A DNA stretch of 64,000 nucleotides from Chrysopilus asiliformis (taxonomy: Eukaryota; Arthropoda; Insecta; Diptera; Rhagionidae), in contig OZ035963.1 in assembly GCA_964034945.1 (NCBI GenBank), positions 44,725,090 through 44,789,089 on the forward strand, written 5' to 3'. Positions within the stretch are counted from its first letter, which is position 1. Each line of letters starts with the position of its first letter. Shown piece after piece: positions 13,600 to 25,115 of this stretch. Under the pieces are notes generated by a model. That model did not search any database. It was given only the letters and a program-made list of their open reading frames with translations, and was not told the DNA's origin. The position numbers and the translations under genes were made by a program.

Positions 13600-14900
13600 A
13601 AGACTGTATCGAAAAGTATGGAAACAAAAAATATGGGATTAAAAAGGCGTAATTTAGTTTTTTTTTAAGAAAAATTTTATAAAATTAGTTATTAAGTACA
13701 TATTTCTTTATATGTATATACAACATTTCAAAAATATTTTTTATGTTTTTACGATTCGCCGCACTTTTGCCGCACTTTTGTTCTAATATATCCATTACAT
13801 TGTGAACAGTACTATTCTTTATAGTTTTCGAGATTTTTTGCCAGTCTTTTTTGAATTGCTCCATATCATTAGTTTCCAGACACATTTTCCGAAGGTTTCG
13901 CTTCATTATTGCCTAAAATTTTTCGATGGGACGAATTTCTGGGCAATTTGGTGGATTCATTGTTCTTGCCAGAAAATTGACTCCATTTGTTGACATCCAT
14001 TCAATGGTGTTTTTTGCATAGTGACATGATGCCAAATCTGCCCAAAACAACATAGATCCTTCGTGTCTTCGAATCATGGGCAGCAACCGTTTTTTTAGAC
14101 ACTCTTTGACGCACAAATCAGTCAACTGGTTCATCGTTGTGAAAAATGCAGATGATTTCAGGCCACATTCGCAAATTGCTTGCCATACCATCACTTAGGC
14201 TCCGAATTTTTCCACCTGAATCGACTTTTGTGCTTCGTTTATATCGTCCCCTCTTGCAATCGTAAAGTACTGAGGTCCTGGTAATGTACGATAATCCATT
14301 TTAACGTACGTTTCATCATCCATAATGATGCATTGTTTTTTTTTTTTGGTGTCATACAATTTCCGAAGCCGCGGTTTCACGCAAGCTGCCTGTTTTTCGA
14401 TAAGTTTCGGTTGTCGTTGCTTCCGATTGGTCTTCATATTGTTGCGCTTTTTGGCTAGCTGAACCATTTCAGCACTTGTTTTACATTTTTTCGCGACATC
14501 TCTAACCGAAACACTGCAATCACGCCGAATTGCTGCACAAATATTTTGATCCATTTTTTCGCGTCTAGGCCTTGGTTTTCTCCCAGTTTTTTTCTTATCC
14601 TCGAATGTCAGTTCCTCCCCAAACTTCTTGATGGCAGTAAAAATTGCTTTTAGCCTTACACCTTCCTGTTTTGTCACTGGCCTCATGTTGATGCCCTTTT
14701 CGAAATGCCATTTGTCAACAATCCTTTTTCGTTGCTCTACAGAAAGACCTCGTGTTTCGTAAAATAAAATTAAAATCGGATAGGGTAATTAAATTGTCAA
14801 ACTCTCAGACGTTTTTTTGACTAAACAAATTTGACTAAAAAGCAACAGCATGCTAATATTGGCTCATTGCAGTTGTTTTCATACTTTTCGATACAGTCTT
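13600..14900 (-). mobile_element. Tc1/mariner-type (ITmD37E-like) element
   Basis: 1301 bp with near-perfect terminal inverted repeats (AAGACTGTATCGAAAAGTAT / ATACTTTTCGATACAGTCTT) and TA on both sides (13598-13599, 14901-14902). It sits inside a 122-bp unit of repeat B and carries one decayed transposase gene. Confidence 0.9.
13685..14760 (-). pseudogene. ITmD37E-like transposase with two nonsense codons
   Basis: The reading frame runs from about 14760 (YETRGLSVEQRKRIVDKWHF) to the stop at 13685. It has an N-terminal helix-turn-helix region, a GRKPRP motif and the catalytic acidic residues in IIMDDETY, FWADLASCHY and PIEKF. The second Asp and the Glu of PIE are separated by 37 residues, the DD37E spacing. 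In-frame stops occur at 14195-14197 (between KFGA and VMVWQ) and 13913-13915 (TAG where family members have Trp after PIEKF). I infer loss of activity; the start codon is not certain. Confidence 0.82.
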
Positions 14901-15500
14901 TATTTTGCCAATTTTTCCGGGGAAAAATGGGAAAAAGGATATTTGCGTTATCCTTGCAGGACCTTCCGTTTCGAATTTTTGAAAACCTAATACCGGATTC
15001 GTGATCAGCGACCCCAAAAACCCCATAATGGCAATTTTTCCGGGGAAAAATGGGAAAAAGGATATTTGCGTTATCCTTACAGGACCTTCCGTTTCGAATT
15101 TTTAAATTCCAACACCGGATTGGTGATCAGCGACCCCAAAAACCCCATAATGGCAATTTTTCCGGGGAAAAATGGAAAAAAGGATATTTGCGTTATCCTT
15201 ACAGGACCTTCCGTTTCTAATTTTGAAATTCCAACACCAGATTCGTGATCAGTGACCCCAAAAACCCCATAATGGCAATTTTTCCGGAGAAAAATGGGAA
15301 AAAGGATATTTGCGTTATCCTTACAGGACCTTCCGTTTCGAATTTTAAAATCTAACATAGCTAAAAACCTGCTCCTGGCAACGCAGATCATTTTGCAAAA
15401 AACCGCGTCAAAATCGGTCTAGTAGTTTTTAAGTTTTGTAATTTCAAACGGACAGACAGACCAACAAACATCCATTTTTATATATATAGATTTATACTCC

Positions 15501-16986
15501 ATAGCAGACCCTTCGTTGGCAGCTAAAATTTTTTTGTATAAATTTTAGAATGCCAAAAAAACATAAATAACTTAAAAAGTTTTGGGAAAAAATGTTATCC
15601 TTACAGGACCTCCCGTTTCGAATTTTGAAATTCCAACTCCAGATTTGTGATAAGCGACCCTCAAAACCTCCCAAACACTGTTTTTGCGAGAAAAATTGGA
15701 AAAATGACATTTCCGTTATCCTTACAGGCCCTTCCGTTTAGCATTTGAAAAATCGAACACCGGATTCGCGATCAGCGACCTCGAAAACTCTATAATGCCA
15801 ATTTTTCCGAGGAAAAACGGGAAAAAGGATATTTATCCTTCCAGGAACTTCCGCGTCAGTTTTGCAAATCTAATACCGGATTCGTAATCAGCAACCCCAA
15901 AAACCCCATAATGCCAATTTTTCCGGGGAAGAATGGGAAAAAGGATATTTGTGTTATCCTTACAGAACCTTCCGTTTCGAATTTTGAAAATCTAATATCG
16001 GATTCGTGATCAGCGATTCCAAACATAATGCCAATTTTCCCGGGGAAAAATGAGAAAAAGGATATTTGTGTTATCCTTACAGAACCTTTCGTTTCAAATT
16101 TTGAAAGTCTAATACCGGATTCGTAATCAGCGACCCCAAAAACCCTATAATGCAAATTTTTCCGGGGAAAAATGGGAAAAAGGATATTTTCATTATCCTT
16201 ACAGGACCTTCCGTTTCGAATTTTGAAAATCTAATACCGGATTCGTGATCAGCGACCCCAAAAACCCTATAATGCAAATTTTTCCGAGGAAAAATGGGAA
16301 AAAGGATATTTTCATTATCCTTACAGGACCTTCCGTTTCGAATTTTGAAAATATAATACCGAATTCGTGATCAGCGACCCCAAAAACCCTATAATGCAAA
16401 TTTTTCCGGGGAAAAATGGGAAAAAGGATATTTCCATTATCCTTACAGGACCTTCCGTTTCGAATTTTGAAAACCTAATACCGGATTCGTGATCAGCGAC
16501 CCCAAAAACCCTATAATGCAAATTTTTCCGAGGAAAAATGGGAAAAAGGATATTTTCATTATCCTTACAGGACCTTCCGTTTCGAATTTTGAAAATATAA
16601 TACCGAATTCGTGATCAGCGACCCCAAAAACCCTATAACGCAAATTTTTCCGGAGAAAAATGGGAAAAAGGATATTTCCATTATCCTTACAGGACCTTCC
16701 GTTTCGAATTTTGAAAATCTAATACCGGATTCGTGATCAGCGACCCGAAAAACCCTATAATGCAAATTTTTCCGGAGAAAAATGGGAAAAAGGATATTTT
16801 CATTATCCTTACAGGACCTTCCGTTTCGAATTATAAAAATGTACATAGCTAAAAACCTGCTCCTGGCAACACAGATCATTTTGCAAAAAACCGCGTAAAA
16901 ATCGGTCCAGTAGTTTTTGCGTTTTGTAATCTCAAACCAACCAACAAACCAACAAACCAACAAACTTCCATTTTTATATATATAGA
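15501..16986 (-). mobile_element. repeat B (Helitron-like) copy 2
   Basis: Directly follows copy 1 with a ten-base gap. It ends TCTATATATATAAAAATGG (minus strand) and starts at a degenerate CTAG (ATAG at 15501). The array of ~122-bp units spans about 15597-16830; units between 15990 and 16830 are nearly identical. Subterminal AAAAACTACTGGACCGATTT is shared with the other B copies. Confidence 0.75.
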
Positions 16987-17517
16987 TATTATATAGGGGA
17001 AACTGGGGTATTCTGGACCACGGGGAATTGCGGACCAGCGTCATTTTGTTTCCCCTAGTAGTGGTTGGTAGCTGCAAATAACTGTAATCAGTTTGCCTCA
17101 TGTTAAGCTAATTTTCCTAACAGTACTCGACTTGTGTATACGCACTATCACCTCGCTTCGATAGCAAATAGAAAAGTGATACTTCGAAATTTTTTTTTTC
17201 ACTTTGTGTTTCGCTTAAATTTAACCACATTTTTCGAGAATCAACTCAAGTAAATATATTGATAATATTCACGGAGCCTTAAGCATTCGACACTGACAAA
17301 AAATTTTGCATGAAGTTTGCATTGTGTTACTAATAGCTGCCATATTGTAAAAAAGAGCGTTCGGGGAATTGTGGACCACTTTTGTCGGGGAATTATGGAC
17401 CACTCAATTCTTGACATTTGACAAGCAAACTTCGTGTATTTGATGCATATAAGTGTTTTTTCATGCAAAAACACAGCATTAGATTTTCGGCAATCATCAT
17501 ACTAATCATACTAATCA

Positions 17518-17903
17518 TACTAATATATAAAAATGAGTTGGTGTCTGTCTGTCTGTCTGTCTGTTCCTCTTTCACGCAAAAACGGCTGAACCGATTGACT
17601 TGAAATTTGGCATGAGTGTCTGTGGTAGTTCTGGTTCCAACATAGGCATACGGAAAAGTAGCGCGAGGAATGGGGGGAGTAAGGGGAGGGGGTAAAGTGA
17701 TTTCGAAACTTAGTTTTTGCGCTATGTTACTCTTTCGCGGGGAAACTACTGAACCGATTGGCCTGAAATTTGGCATAGATGTTTGTCGGGGGTCCAGCCC
17801 CAACATAGACCCATTAAAAAGTCTTTAAATTCTTTCCGGTTTTCTTCGTATTCTAAAATTTAGACAAAAAGCTTAACCCGGCAATGACGGGTATACAAGC
17901 TAG
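17518..17903 (+). mobile_element. Helitron-like repeat D, copy 1
   Basis: Starts TACTAATATATAAAAATGAG and ends with hairpin CCCGGCAATGACGGG then CTAG before T. It contains a (GTCT)n run and the TTGACTTGAAATTTGGCATG motif. Two diverged internal units each have a TCTTTCACGCAAAAACGGC or GTTACTCTTTCGCGGGGAAA start. Non-coding. Confidence 0.65.
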
Positions 17904-17907
17904 TTTC

Positions 17908-18243
17908 TAAATCGGCCGTTTTGACATCGCCAGAGGATGTAAATGACCTTCGTGAGAAGGCTGATATGAAGCGAAAGAGATTGGAGAGAAAAGGTGATAA
18001 ACCATAATCGAAAAAGCAAAAAGATCGTGTCAAATCGAAGACATCACAGAAGAAACAACCATCTTCAACCTATTGTGAGGTGGAAGAATACATCGATTTC
18101 TGCATAATTTGTAAGAAAAATATGCCAAAAAAAATGAACCGCCGAAATACCATCCATTGCAACGTGTGCGACCGAGCTGTTCACTTGGGATGCTCCGGAA
18201 TGACTGCAAGTTACTGGACTTGCGAACATTGCGTTTCGGACTG
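17908..18243 (+). pseudogene. transposase C-terminus with PHD-like zinc finger
   Basis: Reads SKSAVLTSPEDVNDLREKAD, then a basic stretch with one in-frame TAA (18005-18007), then FCIICKKN, HCNVCDRAVHLGC, YWTCEHC and a TGA at 18241-18243. The Cys/His order C-x2-C ... C-x2-C-x4-H-x2-C ... W-x-C-x2-C is PHD-like and is known at the C-terminus of some insect pogo/Tigger-type transposases. The catalytic part is absent. Confidence 0.65.
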
Positions 18244-18578
18244 ATTTTCATTGCAATTTTTCACTTCATTTCACTTTGTCTGTTATATAATAAATATATG
18301 AATCAAAAAAAAAAGTTTGTCTATCACATTTTTCCATTTTTAATCGATTTACAAAGTGGTCCACAATACCCCGAGATTTTTCAAAATCGCAAAAACGCCA
18401 TTTTTGCGCCAACTGATAAAACTTGTATAATTTAATACAATTTGACCGAACCGCTGTGACCCAAAGAGAGGTTATTTATCGTACTACAAATTCAAGCTTT
18501 GAAATTTTCAGAAAAAGTTATTTTTTTGCGAGTTTTTAGCCAAAATGAAAATGCGGTCCAGAATACCCCACCTTCCCC

Positions 18579-19243
18579 TATTATATATTATATATTATAT
18601 ATTATATATTATATATTATATATTATATATTATATATTATATATTATATATTATATATTATATATTATATATTATATATTATATATTATATATTATATAT
18701 TATATATTATATATTATATATTATATATTATATATTATATATTATATATTATATATTATATATTATATATTATATATTATATATTATATATTATATATTA
18801 TATATTATATATTATATATTATATATTATATATTATATATTATATATTATATATTATATATTATATATTATATATTATATATTATATATTATATATTATA
18901 TATTATATATTATATATTATATATTATATATTATATATTATATATTATATATTATATATTATATATTATATATTATATATTATATATTATATATTATATA
19001 TTATATATTATATATTATATATTATATATTATATATTATATATTATATATTATATATTATATATTATATATTATATATTATATATTATATATTATATATT
19101 ATATATTATATATTATATATTATATATTATATATTATATATTATATATTATATATTATATATTATATATTATATATTATATATTATATATTATATATTAT
19201 ATATTATATATTATATATTATATATTATATATATATATTATAT
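18579..19243. repeat. (TATATTA)n heptamer array, ~665 bp
   Basis: About 95 near-perfect copies of a 7-bp unit. It produces spurious open frames of IIYYILY repeats. It is the right-hand continuation of the array at 13149-13233. Confidence 0.95.
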
Positions 19244-19480
19244 ATAGATAATAATGTATGTATGTAAAAAAAATTATATTATAAGTTCCTGAAAAATGAG
19301 GTGCGAGAACGTGGTTTGAAATTCCAAGGGGTGCAGACCACTGGAAAGTTTGAGAATCACTATTTTATACCAATTAGTAGGTAAAAATTGCATATTGAAG
19401 ACAAAAAAAAACAATCAGGCTAGGGTATAAATTTACGCTTTGATCAATGATTTATTGCATAAGAAATGGTTACCAGTTTA

Positions 19481-22400
19481 CACGCAGAGAAAAGATGATA
19501 AATTTAACTATTTTAAAATGGAGAATCGTGACTATTATTTACTAAAGTTAATTTTAATTCCAAAATTAGTCAAAATTTATATGAAACTAGCAGACCCTAC
19601 GTTGGCAGCTAAAAGTTTTTTGCATAAATTTTAGAATGCCAAAAAACCATAAATAACTTAAAAAGTTTTGGGAAAAAATGTTATCCTTGCAGGACCTTCC
19701 GTTTCGAATTTTGAAATTCCAACTCCAGATTCGTGATCAGCGACCCTAAAAACCCCCTTATGCCGATTTTTCCGGGGAAAAACGGGAAAAAAGATATTTA
19801 TCCTTACAGGACCTTTCGTGTCGAATTTTGCAAATCTAATACCGGATTCGTGATCAGCGACCTCAAAAACCCCCTTATGCCGATTTTTCCGGGGAAAAAC
19901 GGGAAAAAGGATATTTGCGTTACCTTACAGGACCTTCTGTTCCGAATTTTGAAATTCCAACACCAGATTCGTAATTAGTGACCCCAAATACCCTATAATG
20001 CCAATTTTCCGGGGAAAAATAGGAAAAAGGAAATTTGCGTTATCTTTCCAGGACTTTCCGTTTAGAATTTTCAAATTCCAACAGCCAGCGCGTGATCAGC
20101 GACCACGGAAACCCTCTTATGCCGATTTTTCGGGGGAAAAACGGGAAAAAGGATATTTGCGTTATCCTTGCAGGACCTTCCGTTTCGAATTTTGAAATTC
20201 CAACTCCAGATTCGTAATCAGTGACCCCAAAAACCCCATAATACCAATTTCTCCGGAGAAAATTGGAAAAAGGACATTTGCGTTATCCTTACAGGACTTT
20301 ACGGTTAGAATTTTGGAATTCCAACACCGTATTCGTGATCAGCGACCCCAAAAATCCCATAATGGCAATTTTTCCGGGGGAAAATGGGAAAAGGATATTC
20401 GCGTTATCCTTACAGGACCTTTCGTTTCGAGTTTTGAAATTCCAACACCAGATTCGTGATCAGTGACCCCAAAAACCCCATAATGGCAATTTTTCCGGGG
20501 AAAAATGGGAAAAAGGATATTTGCGTTATCCTTACAGGACCTTCCGTTTCGAATTTTGAAATTCCAACACCGGATTCGTGATCAGCGACCCCAAAAACCC
20601 TCTTATGCCGATTTTTCGGGGGAAAAACGGGAAAAAGGATATTTACGTTATCCTTGCAGGACCTTCCGTTTCGAATTTTGAAATTCCAACTCCAGATTCG
20701 TAATCAGTGACCCCAAAAACCCCATAATACCAATTTCTCCGGAGAAAATTGGAAAAAGGACATTTGCGTTATCCTTACAGGACTTTACGGTTAGAATTTT
20801 GGAATTCCAACACCGTATTCGTGATCAGCGACCCCAAAAACCCCATAATGGCAATTTTTCCGGGGGAAAATGGGAAAAGGATATTCGCGTTATCCTTACA
20901 GGACCTTTCGTTTCGAGTTTTGAAATTCCAACACCAGATTCGTGATCAGTGACCCCAAAAACCCCATAATGGCAATTTTTCCGGGGAAAAATGGGAAAAA
21001 GGACATTTGCCTTTACAGGACCTTCCATTTCAAATTTTGGAATTCCAACACCGGATTCGTGATCAGCGACCCCAAAAACACCCTAATGACGATTTTTCCC
21101 AGTAAAAACTGGAAAAAGGATATTTGCGTAATTCTTACAGGACCTTCCGTTTCGAATTTTGAAAATCTAATCACGGATTCGTGATCAGCGCCCCAAAAAA
21201 CCCCCCTATACCGATTTTTCCGAGGAAAAACGGGAAAAGGGATATTAATCCTTACAGGACTTTTCGTTTCGAATTTTCAAAATATAATACCGGATTCGTG
21301 ATCAGCGACCCCAAAAACCCTATAATGCAAATTTTTCCGGGGCAAAATGGAAAAAAGGATATTTATGTTATCCTTTCAGGACTTTCCGTTTCGAATTTTG
21401 AAAATCGAATACCGGATTCGTGATCAGCGCCCCAAAAACCCCCTTATACCGATTTTTCCGAGGAAAAACGGGAAAAAGGATATTTATCCTTACAGGACTT
21501 TTCGTTTCGAATTTTGAAAATCTAATATCGGATTCGTGATCAGCGATCCCAAAATAATGCCAATTTTTCCGGGGAATAATGGGAAAAGGATATTCGCGTT
21601 ATCCTTTCAGGAACTTCCGCGTCAGTTTTGCAAATCTAATACCGGATTCGTGATCAGCGACCCCAAAAACCCTATAATGCAAATTTTTCCGGGGAAAAAT
21701 GGGAAAAATGATATTTTCGTTATCCTTACAGGACAATCCGTTTCGAATTTTGAAAATCTAATACCGAATTCGTGATCTGCGACCCCAAAAACCACATAAT
21801 GCCAATTTTTCCGGGGAAAAATGGGAAAAAGGATAATTTCATTATCCTTAAAGGACCTTCGGTTTCGAATTTTGAAAATCTAATACCGGATTCGTGATCA
21901 GCGACCCAAAAACCCTATAATGCAAATTTTTCCGGGGAAAAATGGGAAAAAGGATATTTTCGTCATCCTTACAGGATCTTCCGTTTCGAATTTTGAAAAT
22001 CTAATACCGGATTCGTGATCAGCGACCCCAAAAACCCCATAGTGCCAATTTTTCCGGGGAAAAATGGGAAAAAGGATATTTTCATTATCCTTACAGGACC
22101 TTCGGTTTCGAATTTTGAAAATCTAATACCGGATTCGTGATCAGCGACCCCAAAAACCCTATAATGCAAATTTTTCCGGGAAAAAATGGGAAAAAGGATA
22201 TTTTCATTATCCTTACAGGACCTTCCGTTTCGAATTTTGAAAATCTAATACCGGATTCGTGATCAGCGAGCCCAAAAACCCTATAATGCAAATTTTTCCG
22301 GGGAGAAATGGGAAAAAGGATATTTTTATTATCCTTACAGGACCTTCCGTTTCGAATTTTGAAAATCTAATACCGGATTCGTGATCAGCGACCCCAAAAA

Positions 22401-22587
22401 CCCTATAATGCAAATTTTTCCGGGGAAAAATGGGAAAAAGGATATTTTCATTATCCTTACAGGACCTTCCGTTTCAAATTTTGAAAATCTACATAGCTAA
22501 AAACCTGCTCCTGGCGACACAGATCATTTTGCAAAAAACCGCGTAAAAATCGGTCCAGTAGTTTTTGAGTTTTGTAATCTCAAACAA

Positions 22588-22618
<31 letters not shown>

Positions 22619-22811
22619 AACAGACAAACATCCATTTTTATATATATAGATTTTATTCCTTAATGGTAAAATTTACTATTTGTACATATAAAATAGTAAA
22701 TAAACTATTTTTTCAATTGAAACTATTTTGTAATTGAAATTAACTTTTTTAGTGATAATCCCGATTTCTCATTATAAAGAAATTAAATTTCCTGTTTATT
22801 ATCTCTATGTG
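19481..22811. mobile_element. CACxxAGAG-type inverted-repeat element split by repeat B
   Basis: Termini CACGCAGAGAAAAGATGATA and, inverted, CACATAGAGATAATAAACAG. Interior is AT-rich (for example 22652-22790). Repeat B copy 3 sits inside at 19587-22650. TA flanks are possible duplications. Confidence 0.45.
19587..22650 (-). mobile_element. repeat B (Helitron-like) copy 3 with ~23-unit minisatellite
   Basis: 3064 bp lying exactly between A (19586) and T (22651), with TC...CTAG termini on the minus strand. Ends match copies 1 and 2: GTTGGCAGCTAAAAG at the left, AAACCTGCTCCTGG and a CAGA run at the right. The array spans about 19680-22490; the unit is about 122 bp with clusters of variants. A ~485-bp higher-order segment (20180-20480) recurs at 20660-20965. 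Confidence 0.8.
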
Positions 22812-22849
22812 TAGGTAGGGTATGTAGACCCGTTTTGCCACGGTGTACC

Positions 22850-23300
22850 AAATATGTATGCGGGATGGAAGGAAAAAAATGAACGCAAATTTCGCAGAAC
22901 AATTTAAGGAGCCTCCACAAGTTCAATGTTAATTGACAATTTTAATTGATGAAATTTTTCATCAACTAACATTGTTGGAAAATACCTCCGCACATAACAC
23001 TGAACATGGACAATGTTTTCGTCAAGATTGTGATTAGTACGTTCGTTCAACTTAGCGACCTTTTTAAATCGACTCTAAAATTTGTTCGCAAACTATTTTT
23101 TTTCACGGTATCAACTGTGGCAAGTGGATCCACTTCTCTCATTTTATCTAGTAGTTTTTCATACGCTTTCAGTTTCAAATCTTTATTAATATGACGCACA
23201 AATTTTACTTTCCACAGACACTCATTCTTCCCGTAAATGTCAATCATTCAAGTAAAATTGTCTTTCGCAGACCATTCCTCTTCTCTCTCAAAATATGTCG
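22850..23300 (-). pseudogene. MADF-like domain remnant
   Basis: On the minus strand (23272-23047) the frame reads EEEWSAKDNFT, a TGA, then MIDIYGKNECLWKVKFVRHI ... DPLATVDTVKKNSLRTNFRV. The pattern W ... I-x-x-Y ... CLW ... Y ... tVkkk ... SLR fits MADF/Myb-like DNA-binding domains, common in fly transcription factors and in Harbinger-associated proteins. One stop and no continuation, so a remnant. Nothing is recognised at 22850-23040. Confidence 0.5.
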
Positions 23301-23456
23301 CATCTCCAAGCTTCCGGCCCCTAATTTAAAAAAATGTTAAAAAAAGGGGAGTTTTTAAGCTAACCTTGGAAAAATGGCTTGGCATTCATTTCTTCGGACT
23401 TATGTTGCAATTTCGTGTTTATTATTCAGGGAAAAATAGACGGATTCGATTTTTAA

Positions 23457-23641
23457 CACGTTGACTGCCATGTAAGCCGAACGTGGTCTTACATAAAAAT
23501 CCCCAGGCCGTGTGAGCACTTTACTTTGATATAAGGGCGTGGTAAGGCTTTGGATGCAATATATAAAACTTATTGAAAAAAAATAATAAAAGTTCCTGGC
23601 CTCTGGGATACGAGTTTTTCACTTCCATGGCAGTCAACGTG
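23457..23641. mobile_element. 185-bp MITE in TTAA (piggyBac/Kolobok-type)
   Basis: Terminal inverted repeats CACGTTGACTGCCATG / CATGGCAGTCAACGTG, flanked by TTAA at 23453-23456 and 23642-23645. Confidence 0.75.
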
Positions 23642-24494
23642 TTAATCAAAAACTAAATACCCTAGGAATCTGAATATTTGGTAATGTGATTTTTAGCAAA
23701 AAAATTTCATAAAGTTATCACAACGGCATCAGGTACTGGTCCAAAATGGATTAACCCTACACCCACAGAAAAAAGAGAATATTTTGCCCATATCACATTA
23801 GAAATTGGAAAAAAATAATTTTGAAACATCACACATGATTAATGTTTAATTTTGGTAATCTCAAGTTCATTAGTGATTCCGAAAAATGCACTCAGAAAAA
23901 TTTCGTTCATCAGACCTATGAAAATACTTTTAAGACGAGGTCTTTTCCACAAAAACTAGGAAAAATTCCATACACGAAAAATCATTTGGTTTATGAAAAA
24001 CTTCATTCATTTTAAGAAAAAGTATTTCATAATTTTTAAGACGGTTTCATAAATCCTATAATATTTTTCTATTGAACATTTTTTTATGAAAAGGAATCAA
24101 AAATTCAAAGATGACTTTTCATAGGCTTTATGCATAATAAACATTATTTTTATGGAAAATTTCATAAAATTGGTGAAAAAATTTGACTTCATGATATAAT
24201 TCGCACAACTAAAAATATTTCATGGTTAGTATATATACTTTAGATTGGGTATACTATTAGTAATGAAAGTTTGAGCGCTGGGAACAAGGGTTGGAAGTAA
24301 AATGAAATGGAAGTGTATCCTGTGTAAGTGAATCTGAAAAGTGTGAGTGTAAAGCAAAAGCAAGTGAATTTGGTAATAGTAAAAAGATACTAATGCCACA
24401 GAAATCAAAATCATTGGGAAGAACTAAAACTAATATGGAGTTTTTATGATTTTTGATGATTATTCAATGAGATTTTATCATAAATTGTCTAATA

Positions 24495-25115
24495 CTATGT
24501 TCACACTGACGCAAAATCACGTAATTTTGCGAAATGATTTAGATCTTAAACCAAAGTGTTCACACAGAGATTAAGGTAATTTTGTTTCACATTTCAACTA
24601 CAGGATTGCTATGAATTTTAGTGTAGGATTGCTATGAATTTTAGTAATATGATGAATAATACAATTCAAAACATCGATCAAATATGTGCAAAAACAGAAT
24701 TAGACACTTTAGACGACAATGGAAATTATCTGTAATGAAAATAAACAATTATTTTCCATTTCATATCTAATCGCATCAAAAACAGGTCCATTTTTTTTGC
24801 CCCGCGTAGGTTGTTTACTAATATATCCTCTTCGCGTGCGGAACACGGCTTCTTTTTCTTATATTTCCGTCTTTCCAATCCAGCACAAATGTCAAAACTT
24901 CTCAAAACTGATGTACTGAAGAGAGCTGAATAAGTGATGCAGGGTTGTATTCATTGTTTTTGCTTGATTTCGTTCCTAATTTTGTGGAAATTGCATACTT
25001 TTAGTGATTTTGAAAACAGGTTAATGTACTGGAAATCTCGTGATTTCGAGGAAGATTTCGTTCAAAATTACGAAAATCTTCAAAATTACGTAATTTTGCG
25101 TCGGTGTGAACATAG
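24495..25115 (+). mobile_element. MITE with CTATGTTCACACYGACG ends, copy 1
   Basis: 621 bp. Long terminal inverted repeats CTATGTTCACACTGACGCAA / TTGCGTCGGTGTGAACATAG flanked by TA. The second copy (48031-48610) is in the opposite orientation. The inner TTACGTAATTTTG is palindromic. Confidence 0.8.

Larger units (their letters stand above)
13234..15490 (-). mobile_element. repeat B (Helitron-like) copy 1, carrying a mariner-like insertion
   Basis: On the minus strand it begins TCTATATATATAAAAATG and ends GGGTCTGCTAG, and it lies between an A (13233) and a T (15491), as Helitrons do. Unique ends flank an array of ~122-bp units (13330-13597 and 14905-15345), interrupted at 13600-14900. No Rep/helicase coding, so non-autonomous. 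Confidence 0.7.
16996..18578 (+). mobile_element. pogo/Tigger-like element remnant
   Basis: Terminal inverted repeats GGGGAAACTGGGGTATTCTG / CAGAATACCCCACCTTCCCC, flanked by TA (16994-16995, 18579-18580). It contains a transposase C-terminal remnant (17908-18243) and a Helitron-like insertion (17518-17903). Several GGGGAATTGTGGACCA subterminal motifs. Internally deleted, so non-autonomous. Confidence 0.75.

Noticed and set aside
18499..19267. 240-250-codon plus-strand frames rich in Tyr, Ile and Leu
   Set aside because: Translation of the (TATATTA)n array; the 7-residue period reflects the 7-bp unit.
15856..22413. Many 60-100-codon frames repeating every 122 bp
   Set aside because: They follow the minisatellite unit, overlap each other and belong to no protein family; same for 52187-53095 and 63427-63732.
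13330..22490. CRISPR-like array of direct repeats
   Set aside because: Units are contiguous ~122-bp tandem repeats without unique spacers, in a eukaryotic genome.
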